Shown here piece after piece: positions 1 to 10,010 of a DNA stretch of 34,646 bases (position 1 is the first letter of the stretch; every line of letters starts with the position of its first letter). Below the pieces are notes generated by a model. The model saw only the letters and a list, made by a program, of their open reading frames with translations, searched no databases and was not told where the DNA came from. The stretch is from Limnobacter sp. (GTDB lineage: Bacteria; Pseudomonadota; Gammaproteobacteria; Burkholderiales; Burkholderiaceae_E): the NCBI GenBank assembly GCA_012513825.1, contig JAAZBL010000150.1, positions 1-34,646 of the forward strand, read 5' to 3'. Both the position numbers and the translations under genes were made by a program.

Positions 1-2
1 AA

Positions 3-773
3 GGCTTGCGCCTGCTGCTGACGCCGTTCCCGCAGGAGGAATTCAACCAGACCGAGGACCGCAAGGTCGCGCAGCAGAGCCTGGGCGTGACCTGCCTCGA
101 CTGCCATTCGAACTTCCACTCGAACGCGGCCTTTCACCTGACGCCGGACCTGCGGCCGCAGGCCGTGCGCTTCCGCCTCGACACTCCGAGCCTGCGCGGG
201 ATGTTCGGGCAGCAGATCCACGGTTCGAAGCGATCGCTGCGTTCGATCGAGGACTTCACCGAGTTCGAGCAACGCACCGCCTACTTCAACGGCGACCACG
301 TCAGCGCCACGCGCAAGGGCGTGCACTTGCCCAACCGCCCGAACCAGGTCGCGATGATGGCGCAGATGCAGAACATCATCGATTTTCCGCCGGCGCCGAA
401 ACTCGATCCGGGAGGCGCACTGAACCCTGTGCTGGCCACGCAGCAGGAACTCGAAGGCGAGGCCGTCTTCATGGGCAAGGGCCGCTGCGCCGAATGCCAT
501 CTGCCTCAAAGCGCCTTCCTGGACCATACGATGCACGACCTGAAGCTCGAGCGCTTCTACAAGACGGGCGAAACGGTCAACGACTTCATCGCGATTCCCG
601 ACGGTCCGATCAAGACCTTCACGCTGCGCGGCATCAAGGACACGCCGCCCTACCTGCACGACGGCCGGCTGATGACGCTGGCCGACACCGTCGAGTTCTT
701 CAACCTGGTGCTCGGGCTGAAGCTCACGCAGCAGGAGAAGGATGCGCTACTGGCCTACCTGCTCGTGCTGTGA
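3..773 (+). CDS. Di-haem cytochrome c peroxidase / MauG-like protein, 5' truncated by window edge
   Basis: ORF open to the window start; two CxxCH haem motifs (CLDCH, CAECH); C-terminal TLRGIKDTPPYLHDGRLMTLADTVEFFN is typical of the CCP/MauG family. Confidence 0.85.
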   Translation, partial: GLRLLLTPFPQEEFNQTEDRKVAQQSLGVTCLDCHSNFHSNAAFHLTPDLRPQAVRFRLDTPSLRGMFGQQIHGSKRSLRSIEDFTEFEQRTAYFNGDHVSATRKGVHLPNRPNQVAMMAQMQNIIDFPPAPKLDPGGALNPVLATQQELEGEAVFMGKGRCAECHLPQSAFLDHTMHDLKLERFYKTGETVNDFIAIPDGPIKTFTLRGIKDTPPYLHDGRLMTLADTVEFFNLVLGLKLTQQEKDALLAYLLVL

Positions 774-790
774 GCCGAAAGGAGATCGCC

Positions 791-1405
791 ATGAAAGCTT
801 CCGCATACCGCGCGTGCATCGCGGCCTCGGCCCTCGCACTGGCCGGCGTCTGCACACCGGCCGCCGCGCAACTGGGCAACCCCGCCGGCTGGGCGCCGAC
901 GACGATGAACGACCCGCCGGGCAAGCCGGCCCCGATGAGAACCAACGTGCAGGACGAGCTGTTCGTGCAGCTCGCCAGCGCAGGCGATCGCTTCGAGGTC
1001 CAGGCCTCCGAGCTCGCGCTGAAGAAGTCCGGCAGCGACGGCATCAAGGAATTCGCGCAACGAATGAAGGATGCGCACACCGACTCGAGCGCGAAGCTCG
1101 CTTCGATCGCGGAGTCGGTGAAGGTGCCGATATCGAAATACGCCGCGCCCGACGACCAGGCCACGCTTCAACGGCTGCAATCGCTGGACGGCGAGAGCTT
1201 CGACGCCGCCTGGCTGCAGGCCCAGCTCGTCGCGCATCAGAAGGCCGCGCAACTGCTGATCTGGCAAGCCGGCCAGGGGCAGAACGGCGACCTGCAGCGT
1301 TATGCGTCTGCCACGCTGGTCGACGTCTGGGCGCACATGGAGGCCGTCCAGCGGCTGCTCGCCGAACAGACGACGGTGGGCAGGCAAGGGCTCGCGACGC
1401 GCTGA
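791..1405 (+). CDS. DUF4142 domain-containing, probably periplasmic protein
   Basis: ATG at 791 after GGAG; signal peptide MKASAYRACIAASALALAGVCTPAAAQ; FVQLASAGDRFEVQASELALKKSGSDGIKEFAQRMKDAHTDSSAKL pattern of DUF4142. Confidence 0.85.
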   Translation: MKASAYRACIAASALALAGVCTPAAAQLGNPAGWAPTTMNDPPGKPAPMRTNVQDELFVQLASAGDRFEVQASELALKKSGSDGIKEFAQRMKDAHTDSSAKLASIAESVKVPISKYAAPDDQATLQRLQSLDGESFDAAWLQAQLVAHQKAAQLLIWQAGQGQNGDLQRYASATLVDVWAHMEAVQRLLAEQTTVGRQGLATR

Positions 1406-1502
1406 TGCCGGCGCGCCACGTGGCCGGCACTCGCCGGTCACGCGTTGCTGTCGGCCCGGCGCGCGGCGCCTGGGCGACACCCGCCCATGTTAGGATCGCG
1501 CC

Positions 1503-1735
1503 GTTGGTGCTCGTCGAGGCGTTCGGCCGAGACAGTTAAACGGGAATCAGGAGGGGTGGGCGGCATCGGCCCGCGGCCCCAACCTGAGCTGCCCCCGCAA
1601 CGGTAAGCGGACGGAAGCGATCATCGGCTTCCGGCCCGGGACTGGGCCACTGGAAGAAGGTCGCCGCGCAGCGCGGCGAATCGACCGGGAAGGCGTCTCG
1701 GGCAGTCTCCGTCAGCCCGGATACCGGCCAGCGAG
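1503..1735 (+). promoter_or_regulatory. Cobalamin (AdoCbl) riboswitch
   Basis: Conserved elements in order: GGTGCTCGTC, GTTAAACGGGAATCAGG, B12 box GCCCCCGCAACGGTAAGCGG (about 1590-1610), GCCACTGG, CGGGAAGGCG, and GTCAGCCCGGATACCGGCC; located directly upstream of btuB. Confidence 0.95.
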
Positions 1736-1816
1736 GTGGCGTGCCGCATCGTCGGTGCGCCGGTGGGCGCTAAGCCGCGGGGAAGCGGAAAAGCGCGTTC
1801 CGTCCCGTCTCCCGTC

Positions 1817-3760
1817 ATGACATCCCTTCGTTCCGGTTGCGCTGCCCGCCGATCCGACCGCAGCGTCGACGCTGCCGTTCGCGTGCCGAGTGCCGCCGTC
1901 CTCGCCATTTCCACTGCCTGCTGGCTGCTGCCGGCGACCGCGATCGGCCAGGCCGCCCGCCCGTCCGATCCGTCGCAGGCTTCCGCCGGGCTGGCTCAGG
2001 CCGGCACGCATACCGGCCTCGACACGGTCGTCGTCACGGCCAGCCGCGCACCGCAGCCGCTGTCCTCGGTGCTTGCCGACATTTCGGTCGTCGATCGCAC
2101 GGATATCGAACGCAGCGGCGCCGTCGACGTGGCCGAGCTGCTGTCGCGGCTGCCCGGCATCGAGTTCACGCGCAACGGCGGCCCCGGCACGGCCACCAGC
2201 GTCTTCATCCGTGGCGGCGAGAACCGCCACACGGCCGTCTACATCGACGGCGTGCGAATCGATTCGCAGGCGACCGGCGGGGCGCCGTGGGAACAGATCC
2301 CGCTCGAACAGATCGAGCGGATCGAGGTGCTGCGCGGGCCGGCGGCCGCGGTCTACGGTTCCGACGCCGTGGCCGGCGTCGTCCAGCTGTTCACGAAGCG
2401 GGGCCAGGGCCCGGCCCGGCCGACGGTCTCGGCGACGCTCGGATCGCAGGGCACCAAGCAGCTGCGGGCCGGCATCAGCGGCGCGACGCAGGACTTCGAC
2501 TACGCGCTGTCGGCCAGCCACGGCCGCAGCGACGGCTTCAACTCGCGCCGGGACCCGACGGCGAATCCCGACCGCGACGGCTGGCGCCGCAACTCGGCGC
2601 ACGCCCGCTTCGGGTTCAAGCTTACGCCGCGTCACCGGATCGAAGCCTCGGTGCTCGGCTCGGACCTTCGCTCGCATTTCGACGGTTTCGTGCCGACCTT
2701 CGACGACGTCAGCGACCAGACGCTGCGAACCGCGAGCCTGTCCTGGCAAGGCCGCTGGACCGACTTTTCGACGACGCGCGCGCAGTTCGGGCAGAGCGAG
2801 TCCACCTACGAGTCGCGGCCCGACTTCTACCGGTCCGAGACGACGCTGCGCAACCTTCTGCTGCAGCACGAGCAGCACGTCGGCGACCAGGTGCTGACGG
2901 CGGCGTTCGAGCGCCGCGAAGACGAGCTGCTGAACCCGGCGACCGAGTTCGCGCCGCGGCTAAAGGGCGATCGGCACCAGAACGCGATCAGCCTCGGCTG
3001 GCGCGCCGATTTCGGCGCCCACGGCCTGCAGGCACACCTGCGGCACGACGACGACAGCGAGTTCGGCGGCGAAACCACCGGCAGCCTCGCCTGGGGATGG
3101 GCCTTCCTGCCGCAATGGCGGCTGAGCGTATCGACCGCGACCTCGTTTCGCGCACCCACGCTTTACCAGCGCTTCAGCCAGTTCGGCAACCCTTCGCTGA
3201 CGCCCGAAAAAGGGCGCAACCTCGAACTCGGCCTGCGCTGGAGTGCGGGCACGAGCGAGGCGAGCCTCAGTGTCTGGCGCAACGAGGTTCGCGACCTGAT
3301 CGCCTTCGGCGCCTCGGGCCCCTGCTCCGATCCCTTCGGCTGCTTCGCCAACGTCGGCCGGGCAGAGATCGAAGGCGTCTCGCTGGCCGGCCGCACACGC
3401 GTCGCGGGCGTGACGCTGCGCGGCTCGCTCGATTGGCACGATCCGCGCGACGCCGACACCGGCAAGGTGCTGCAGCGCCGCGCGCGGCGAATGGCCGCTC
3501 TCGGGGCGGAGACGCAGCATGCCGGCTGGACCTGGGGCGCCGAAGTCGAGGCCTCGGGTGCGCGCTTCGACGATCCCGCCAATACCGACCGCCTTGGCGG
3601 CTATGGCGTGGTCAACCTGCTCGCCGCGACGACGCTGAAGCCCGGCCTGATGCTGGAGGCCCGGATCGACAACGTCGGCGACAAGGACTACGAGATCGTG
3701 CGCGGCTACGCGACGCAGGGCCGCTTCGCGCAGTTGACGCTGCGCTGGACGATGCCCTGA
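1817..3760 (+). CDS. btuB: TonB-dependent vitamin B12 receptor BtuB
   Basis: TonB box-like DTVVVTASR, plug domain (ISVVDRTDIERSGAVDVAELLSRLPGIEF, RIEVLRGPAAAVYGSDAVAGVVQLFTK), C-terminal beta-strand; preceded by a B12 riboswitch. ATG 1817 preferred over the in-frame 1736 start, which falls at the riboswitch 3' edge. Confidence 0.88.
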   Translation: MTSLRSGCAARRSDRSVDAAVRVPSAAVLAISTACWLLPATAIGQAARPSDPSQASAGLAQAGTHTGLDTVVVTASRAPQPLSSVLADISVVDRTDIERSGAVDVAELLSRLPGIEFTRNGGPGTATSVFIRGGENRHTAVYIDGVRIDSQATGGAPWEQIPLEQIERIEVLRGPAAAVYGSDAVAGVVQLFTKRGQGPARPTVSATLGSQGTKQLRAGISGATQDFDYALSASHGRSDGFNSRRDPTANPDRDGWRRNSAHARFGFKLTPRHRIEASVLGSDLRSHFDGFVPTFDDVSDQTLRTASLSWQGRWTDFSTTRAQFGQSESTYESRPDFYRSETTLRNLLLQHEQHVGDQVLTAAFERREDELLNPATEFAPRLKGDRHQNAISLGWRADFGAHGLQAHLRHDDDSEFGGETTGSLAWGWAFLPQWRLSVSTATSFRAPTLYQRFSQFGNPSLTPEKGRNLELGLRWSAGTSEASLSVWRNEVRDLIAFGASGPCSDPFGCFANVGRAEIEGVSLAGRTRVAGVTLRGSLDWHDPRDADTGKVLQRRARRMAALGAETQHAGWTWGAEVEASGARFDDPANTDRLGGYGVVNLLAATTLKPGLMLEARIDNVGDKDYEIVRGYATQGRFAQLTLRWTMP

Positions 3761-3777
3761 GCCGAGAAAATGCGTCG

Positions 3778-4803
3778 ATGAGCGACGATTGCCAATCGCC
3801 GGCGAGCACCGCGGCCCGGTCCGCAACGAAGGTCCTTCGCCGTCGGCGCGACGCGTTGCGGATGCTCGCCGGATACGCACTGGCCGGCGCCGCGCGGCCG
3901 GCGCTCGCAGAAGCCGCACCGCCTACGCAGGTTGACGCCGCCCGACCCGCTGACGCCGGCTCCGGGCCCATCGTCATCGTCGACGACCGCGGCATCGAGC
4001 ACCGCTTCGCCGACGCGCCGCGGCGCATCGTCACGATGCTGCCCTCGTTGACCGAAACCGCCTGGGTGCTCGGTGCCGGCGCGCGACTGGTGGGCGTCGA
4101 CCGGTTCTCCGACTGGCCGGACGAGATCGCCAGCCTGCCCCGGCTGGGCGGGCTCGAAGACGCCCACATCGAGGCCATCGCCGCGCTGGCGCCCGACGTC
4201 GTGCTGGCCTCGACCGCGTCGCGCGCGATGGAACGGCTCGAAGCGCTGGGCTTCCGGATCGTTCGCCTGAAGTCGGAAACCCATGCCGACCTGCGCCGCA
4301 CGCTGGATCTCGTCGCAGCCCTGCTCGGCACGCCCGCGGCCGGGGCGCGTGCCTGGGCCCGGATCGAACGCGAGATCGAGGCGGCCGCGCGCCGCGTGCC
4401 GCCGCAGATGCTCGGCCAGCGCGTCTACTTCGAGATCGGCGGCGGCCCGTACGCCGCCGGCGCCAGCTCGTTCGTCGGCGAGACGATCGCGCGACTCGGG
4501 CTGGCCAACATCGTCGAACCGCAGCTCGGGCCCTTTCCGAAGCTGAACCCCGAATACGTGGTTCGCGCCAAACCGGACATCATCGTCGGTACCCGGCGAG
4601 AGCAGGCCGCGCTGGTCCGGCGGCCGGGCTGGGGCGCGCTGGCCGCCGTGCGCGAGCAACGGCTGTGCGGCTTCGACACGCCGCAATACGACCTGCTGAC
4701 GCGCCCCGGTCCGCGTGCCGGCGAAGCCGCCGCGCTGCTGGTCGACTGCCTCGTCGAACTCGCGGAAAGCGAGCGGCGGCGCGCGCCGAGCTCCGTCCGG
4801 TGA
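3778..4803 (+). CDS. btuF: Cobalamin ABC transporter substrate-binding protein (BtuF-like)
   Basis: Periplasmic binding protein fold: RRIVTMLPSLTETAWVLGAGARLVGVDRFSDWP, EAIAALAPDVVLAS, PEYVVRAKPDIIVGT; sits between btuB and btuC. Confidence 0.85.
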   Translation: MSDDCQSPASTAARSATKVLRRRRDALRMLAGYALAGAARPALAEAAPPTQVDAARPADAGSGPIVIVDDRGIEHRFADAPRRIVTMLPSLTETAWVLGAGARLVGVDRFSDWPDEIASLPRLGGLEDAHIEAIAALAPDVVLASTASRAMERLEALGFRIVRLKSETHADLRRTLDLVAALLGTPAAGARAWARIEREIEAAARRVPPQMLGQRVYFEIGGGPYAAGASSFVGETIARLGLANIVEPQLGPFPKLNPEYVVRAKPDIIVGTRREQAALVRRPGWGALAAVREQRLCGFDTPQYDLLTRPGPRAGEAAALLVDCLVELAESERRRAPSSVR

Positions 4804-4823
4804 GCCCGGGTTCGGAAGCCGTC

Positions 4824-5861
4824 ATGGCCGGCGCCCCGGATGCCGTCGCGGTCGACACGCGGCGGCGCCGCCGCCTCGCCGGACGAATGGCGCTGGCGAT
4901 CGTGCTCGGGATCGCGGCGGGCCTGGCGACCGGATCGGCCGGTTTCTCGCCGTCGGCGTTCTGGGCCGACCTCGCCGGCGGCGACGCCGGGCTGATCCTC
5001 GGCCAGATCCGTGCACCGCGCACGCTGGGCGCCGCGCTGGCCGGCGCGCTGCTCGGATTGTCGGGCGCGATCTCGCAAGGCCTGTTCCGCAACCCGCTGG
5101 CCGATCCCTATCTGCTGGGCAGCGCGTCGGGCGCGGCGCTGGGCGTCGTGCTCGTCCTTGCGGCAGCCTCGCTGGGCGGCGCCTATATCAGCCTTTCGGC
5201 CGCCGCCTGGATCGAGCAGGCGGGACTGGTCACGGCGGCCTTCGTCGGCGCGCTCGCCGGCGTCGGCCTGACGCTGGCGCTGGCGCGCGGCGCCGTGCAG
5301 ACGCTGCGCCTGCTGCTGGCCGGCGTCGTCGTCGGTGTGCTGCTCGGCGCCGTCAGCGACCTGATCACCGTCGCTTCGCCGGACGCGCTGCGCGGCAAGC
5401 AGGCCTTCATGCTCGGCAGCACCAGCTTCCTCGGCTGGAACGCGCTGGCCCTGATGTGCGTCGGCCTGGCCGTGCTGCTGGCGCTGGCGCGCCGCTACGC
5501 ACGCGCGCTCGACGCGCTGACGCTCGGCGAGGACAGCGCTGCGAGCCTGGGCCTGGACCTGTCGCGCGTGCGCCTGGCCCTGGTCTCGATGCTGAGCCTG
5601 GGCACTGCGCTGGCCGTGTCGCAGGCCGGACTGGTGGCCTTCGTCGGCCTCGTGGCGCCGCACCTGGTGCGGCGCAGCGCCCCGGGCCCGCATGGCTGGC
5701 TGCTGCAGGCCAGCGCCGGCATGGGTGCCGCGCTGCTGCTCGGGGCCGACGTCGTCGCGCGCTCGCTGATTGCGCCGCAGGAGCTGCCGGTCGGCGTGGT
5801 GACCGCGGTGCTTGGCGGCTGCTACCTGCTCTGGCTGCTGCGCCAGCGCAGTGCGCGATGA
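4824..5861 (+). CDS. btuC: Cobalamin ABC transporter permease BtuC (FecCD family)
   Basis: RAPRTLGAALAGALLGLSGAISQGLFRNPLADPYLLGSASGAALG and GLVAPHLVRR motifs of FecCD permeases. A GTG at 4800 overlapping the btuF stop is an alternative start. Confidence 0.9.
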   Translation: MAGAPDAVAVDTRRRRRLAGRMALAIVLGIAAGLATGSAGFSPSAFWADLAGGDAGLILGQIRAPRTLGAALAGALLGLSGAISQGLFRNPLADPYLLGSASGAALGVVLVLAAASLGGAYISLSAAAWIEQAGLVTAAFVGALAGVGLTLALARGAVQTLRLLLAGVVVGVLLGAVSDLITVASPDALRGKQAFMLGSTSFLGWNALALMCVGLAVLLALARRYARALDALTLGEDSAASLGLDLSRVRLALVSMLSLGTALAVSQAGLVAFVGLVAPHLVRRSAPGPHGWLLQASAGMGAALLLGADVVARSLIAPQELPVGVVTAVLGGCYLLWLLRQRSAR

Positions 5862-6667
5862 GCGCGCTGCTGCAAGCCGAGAAGCTCGGCGTGCGCCTCG
5901 GCGGACGCGAGGTGCTGACCGACCTGGGCCTGCGCATCGATGCCGGATGGACGGCACTGGTCGGCCCGAACGGCGCCGGCAAGTCGACGCTGCTGCGGGC
6001 GCTGGCAGGGTTGCAGCCGCCGTCGCGCGGCCGCGTCACGCTGCAGGGCCGCGCGCTGCGATCGATTCCCCCCGCCGAGCGCGCGCGCTCTCTCGCCTGG
6101 CTGGCCCAGCAGGGCGAGGTGACCGGCGAGCTGACCGTGCGCGAGACCGTCGAACTGGGCCGCATCGCACACCTGGGCCTGCTCGGCACACCGGGCCCGG
6201 CCGACCGCGCCGCCGTCGAGCGTGCGATCGACCTGACCGAATGCCGCGAATGGCAGGATCGCCGCCTGCACGAACTCTCCGGTGGCGAGCGCCAGCGCGT
6301 GCTGCTGGCGCGCGTGCTGGCGACCGAAGCGCCGCTGCTGCTGCTCGACGAGCCGACGACGCACCTCGACGCGCCGCATCAGGTCGCGCTGGCGCGCATG
6401 TTCCGGCGACTTGCCCGCGACGGAAGGCAGGCACGCGCGATCCTCAGCGTGCTGCACGACCTGCCGGTCGCGCTGCGCGCCGACCGGCTGCTGGTGCTGG
6501 CGCGCGGCCGCCTGTGCGCCGACGGCGCGCCGACCGACGCCGCCGTCCAGGCGGCGCTGGTGCAGGTGTTCGAGGGCGCGATCCGCATCGAGACCGACGA
6601 CCGCGGGGCTCCCCGGCTGAGCCTGGCGCTGGACGACGGACCCGACGACGCGCAGGAGCTGCGATGA
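5858..6667 (+). CDS. btuD: Cobalamin ABC transporter ATP-binding protein BtuD
   Basis: Walker A GPNGAGKST, signature LSGGERQRVLLARVLA, Walker B LLLLDEPTTHLD; ATGA overlap with btuC. Confidence 0.9.
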   Translation: MSALLQAEKLGVRLGGREVLTDLGLRIDAGWTALVGPNGAGKSTLLRALAGLQPPSRGRVTLQGRALRSIPPAERARSLAWLAQQGEVTGELTVRETVELGRIAHLGLLGTPGPADRAAVERAIDLTECREWQDRRLHELSGGERQRVLLARVLATEAPLLLLDEPTTHLDAPHQVALARMFRRLARDGRQARAILSVLHDLPVALRADRLLVLARGRLCADGAPTDAAVQAALVQVFEGAIRIETDDRGAPRLSLALDDGPDDAQELR

Positions 6668-8235
6668 AGGCCGCGACGATGGTCTGGGGCGCGAGCAGCG
6701 GCGCCGGCAAGAGCCTGCTCGCAACGGCACTGTGTCGCTGGGCCGCCCGCGAAGGGCTCGACGTGGCGCCGTTCAAGGCGCAGAACATGAGCAACAACGC
6801 GCGCGTCGTCCCGCTCGCGGCCGCAGCCGGCGGCGACGCAGCGGGCCGCGGCGGCGACGATCGTGACGAGGGTTGCGACAGCGGCGATCGCGACGAAGCC
6901 GGCGGCCGGGGACGCGACTTCGGCGAGATCGGCTCGGCGCAGTACTTCCAGGCGCTGGCCGCGCGCACGCTGCCGCAGGTCGACATGAACCCGGTCCTGC
7001 TGAAGCCCGAGCGCGACACCGCCAGCCAGGTCGTGCTGCAGGGCCGTGTCGATTCACGGCTGTCGCGCCTGCCCTGGCGCGAGCGCAGTGCCGCACTGGC
7101 GGCTGCCGCGCGCGAGAGCTTCTGCCGGCTCGCGGCACGCCACGATCGGCTGATCGTCGAGGGCGCCGGATCGCCGGCCGAGATCAACCTGTCGGCGCAG
7201 GACTTCGCGAACCTCGACACCGCACGCTGGGTCCGCGACTCGGCGGGCGAAGACGCGTTGCGTGCGCTGCTCGTCGCCGACATCGACCGTGGCGGCGCGT
7301 TCGCGCACCTGTACGGCACCTGGTCGCTGCTGCCCGACGATCTGCGTCCGGCGCTGGCCGGCTTCGTGCTGAACAAGTTCCGCGGCGATGCGGGCTTGCT
7401 GTCGCCGGGGCCCGAACTGCTGCAGGCGCGCACCGGCGTTCCGCTGCTCGGCGTGTTGCCGATGGAACGCGATCACGGCCTGCCCGACGAGGACGGCCCG
7501 CAGCAATGGAGCGCCGGCTCGCCGTTTTCGGCGCAGCGACCGCGCATCGCGGTCGTCGCCTGGCCGCATCTGAGCAATCTCGACGAGTTTCACTCGCTGT
7601 CCGTGGCCGCGTCGCTTCGATGGGCGCGCTGCGCCGCCGAGCTTCACGACGTCGACTGGATCGTGCTTCCGGGCTCCAAGCAGGCGAGCGGCGATCTCGG
7701 CTGGCTGCGTGCGCAGGGCCTCGTCGAGCCGATCCGGCGGCACCTGCGCCACGACCGTCCGCTGCTGGGCGTCTGCGGCGGCATGCAGGTGCTCGGCGAA
7801 ATCCTCGACGACCCCGATGGCGTCGACGGCGAACCGCATGGTCCCGTGCCCGGCCTCGGACTGCTGCCGCTCGAAACGCGGTACGCGCCACCCAAGCGCC
7901 TGCGCACGACACCGGTACGCTTCGGCCCTCTGTCCGGATCCTGGCGCGCGCTCGCCGGGCTCGAAGTGCCGGCCTACGAGATTCGCTGCGGGCTCACGCG
8001 CGCTCGTTCGGCCGCGGCGCGCCCGGCCCTGTTCGATGCCGAAGGTCGAACGATCGGCTGGCAGGCCGGACCGGTCCTGGGCATCGCCGCGCACGGCCTG
8101 TTCGAAGACGCCGGCGTGCTGCGCGCACTGTTCGGGGCCACGGTGCGCACGCTCGACGACAGCTTCGACGCGCTGGCCGGCCTCGTCGACGAGCATCTGG
8201 GCGCAGCCACGCTGCGCAGCCTGCTGCAAGCCTGA
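6664..8235 (+). CDS. cobQ: Cobyric acid synthase CobQ (with low-complexity insertion)
   Basis: MVWGASSGAGKSLLATALCR, APFKAQNMSNNARVV, GEIGSAQYFQALAAR, DMNPVLLKPERDTASQVVLQGR, VEGAGSPAEINL, VCGGMQVLGE; ATGA overlap with btuD. Confidence 0.95.
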   Translation: MKAATMVWGASSGAGKSLLATALCRWAAREGLDVAPFKAQNMSNNARVVPLAAAAGGDAAGRGGDDRDEGCDSGDRDEAGGRGRDFGEIGSAQYFQALAARTLPQVDMNPVLLKPERDTASQVVLQGRVDSRLSRLPWRERSAALAAAARESFCRLAARHDRLIVEGAGSPAEINLSAQDFANLDTARWVRDSAGEDALRALLVADIDRGGAFAHLYGTWSLLPDDLRPALAGFVLNKFRGDAGLLSPGPELLQARTGVPLLGVLPMERDHGLPDEDGPQQWSAGSPFSAQRPRIAVVAWPHLSNLDEFHSLSVAASLRWARCAAELHDVDWIVLPGSKQASGDLGWLRAQGLVEPIRRHLRHDRPLLGVCGGMQVLGEILDDPDGVDGEPHGPVPGLGLLPLETRYAPPKRLRTTPVRFGPLSGSWRALAGLEVPAYEIRCGLTRARSAAARPALFDAEGRTIGWQAGPVLGIAAHGLFEDAGVLRALFGATVRTLDDSFDALAGLVDEHLGAATLRSLLQA

Positions 8236-8277
8236 GCCGGCACGAGCACAACAGCCGGAACGCAGGCGGTCTCCGCG

Positions 8278-8838
8278 CTACTCCGATCGCCGGACGTAGC
8301 GCATGTCGGCGGGCACGCCGGCCTCGCGCGCAATTCCCCGCATTTCGTCGGCCGGCAGCGGAAAACCGCTGCGATCGCCCCAGTCGCGACTGCGGTGCAG
8401 GCGCGCCCGGCGCTGCTGGCGCAGCGCTTCGGCGCAAGCCAGGTCCAGCGCGGTCAGCGCGGCGACCGCTGCGAAGGCCGCCAGGCGCGGATCGGGACGG
8501 TTTCGCCGCAGCCGCCAGCCCGGGCGACGCTGCCTGGCCGTCGCCAGCACGGCGAGGTCGGCGCAGTCGCCGGCAATGCGCGCCCAGACCCAGGGTTCCG
8601 GCCTGCGGGTCGTCAGCAGGCCCGCCCCGGTAACCAGCTCGCGCGCGCCGAATCCCCGCACCGCCGCCCGGCGATCGCGGATCCCCGCCGCACGCTCGAC
8701 GCGCGCCGGCGCAAGCAGCTCGGCCAGGCCGATCAGCAGGCTCGCCCAGCCGAGCGCACGGACCAGCGGCTGGGCGACACCTCCGTTCGGCGGGGCTTCG
8801 CGCAAACGCGCGTCTTCGGGATATCGCTGGGTCTTCAT
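8278..8838 (-). CDS. DUF4267-like membrane protein
   Basis: [44 protein letters not shown]...[24 protein letters not shown]; small hydrophobic protein; ATGA overlap with the upstream dehydrogenase. Confidence 0.6.
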   Translation of the reverse strand: MKTQRYPEDARLREAPPNGGVAQPLVRALGWASLLIGLAELLAPARVERAAGIRDRRAAVRGFGARELVTGAGLLTTRRPEPWVWARIAGDCADLAVLATARQRRPGWRLRRNRPDPRLAAFAAVAALTALDLACAEALRQQRRARLHRSRDWGDRSGFPLPADEMRGIAREAGVPADMRYVRRSE

Positions 8839-10004
8839 GGCGTCATCACCACCTTGATGCAGCCGTCGAGCTTGTCGCGGAACGTCTCGTACATCTGCGG
8901 GCCCTCGGACAGGGCCACCTGATGCGTGATGACGAACGACGGGTCGATGCGACCCTCCTCGATCAGGCGCAGCAAGCCGTCGGTCCAGCGGTTCACGTGC
9001 GTCTGGCCGGTTCGCACGGTCAATCCCTTGTTCATCAATGCGCCGAACGGCAGCTTGTCGACGATGCCGCCGTAGACGCCGGGGATCGACAGCGTGCCTC
9101 CGGGTCGGCAGACGTAGATCATCTCGCGCAACACGTGCGGCCGATCGGTCTCCAGCATCGTCGCCTGCTTGACCCGGTCGTAGACCGAATCGATCGAACG
9201 CGTCGCATGCGCCTCCAGGCCGACCGCATCGATGCACTTCTCGGGTCCCTTGCCCCGCGTGAGTTCCTGCAGTCGTTCGATCACGCTTTCGCGGCTGAAG
9301 TCGATCGTGATCGCGCCGCCGGCCGCCGCCATTGACAGCCGCTCGGGCACGTGGTCGATGCAGACGACCTGGCGCGCACCGAGCAGCACCGCGCTGCGCA
9401 CGCAGAATTGCCCCACCGGTCCGGCGCCCCAGACGGCGACCGTGTCGTCCGGTTCGATTTCGCACTGGACGGCTGCCTGCCAGCCGGTCGGAAAGATGTC
9501 GCCGAGAAACAGCACGCGCTCGTCGTCGAGCCCGTCGGGAATCTTCACCGGTGCCACGTCGGCGTACGGCACGCGCACGTATTCGGCCTGCCCGCCGGGA
9601 TAGCCGCCGGTCAGGTGCGAGTACCCGAACAGACCGCCGGTCGGATGCCCGAAGACCTTGGCCGCCGCCTCGGCGTTCCGGTTGCTTCGCTCGCACAGCG
9701 AAAAATTGCCGCGCCGGCACTGCTCGCATTCGCCGCAGCAGATCGTGAACGGGACGACGACCCGGTCGCCGACCCGCAGCTTGTCGTTGCCCTTGCCGAC
9801 CTCGACGACTTCGCCCATGAACTCGTGCCCGAGCACGTCGCCCGACTTCATCGCGGGCATGAAGCCGTCGAACAGGTGCAGGTCGGATCCGCAGATCGCG
9901 CAATGGGTCATCTTGACGATCGCATCGCGCGGCTCCTCGATGATCGGGTCGGGAACCGTTTCGTAACGAACGTCGTGTTTGCCGCGCCAACACAAGGCTT
10001 TCAT
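8835..10004 (-). CDS. Zinc-dependent alcohol dehydrogenase, glutathione-independent formaldehyde dehydrogenase-like
   Basis: [37 protein letters not shown], structural Zn cysteines [40 protein letters not shown]. Confidence 0.92.
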   Translation of the reverse strand: MKALCWRGKHDVRYETVPDPIIEEPRDAIVKMTHCAICGSDLHLFDGFMPAMKSGDVLGHEFMGEVVEVGKGNDKLRVGDRVVVPFTICCGECEQCRRGNFSLCERSNRNAEAAAKVFGHPTGGLFGYSHLTGGYPGGQAEYVRVPYADVAPVKIPDGLDDERVLFLGDIFPTGWQAAVQCEIEPDDTVAVWGAGPVGQFCVRSAVLLGARQVVCIDHVPERLSMAAAGGAITIDFSRESVIERLQELTRGKGPEKCIDAVGLEAHATRSIDSVYDRVKQATMLETDRPHVLREMIYVCRPGGTLSIPGVYGGIVDKLPFGALMNKGLTVRTGQTHVNRWTDGLLRLIEEGRIDPSFVITHQVALSEGPQMYETFRDKLDGCIKVVMTP

Positions 10005-10010
10005 CGGACA

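Noticed and set aside
1406-1429. TGCCGGC-N10-GCCGGCA hairpin after the DUF4142 gene as a terminator
   Set aside because: Short stem, long loop, no T-tract; such GC inverted repeats are common by chance here.
1837-3777. N-terminal 647 codons of the 988-aa ORF 1837-4803
   Set aside because: Arg/Pro-rich out-of-frame translation of btuB; the real btuF starts at 3778.
4425-5957. 510-aa minus-strand ORF over btuC
   Set aside because: Shadow ORF with no recognisable domain.
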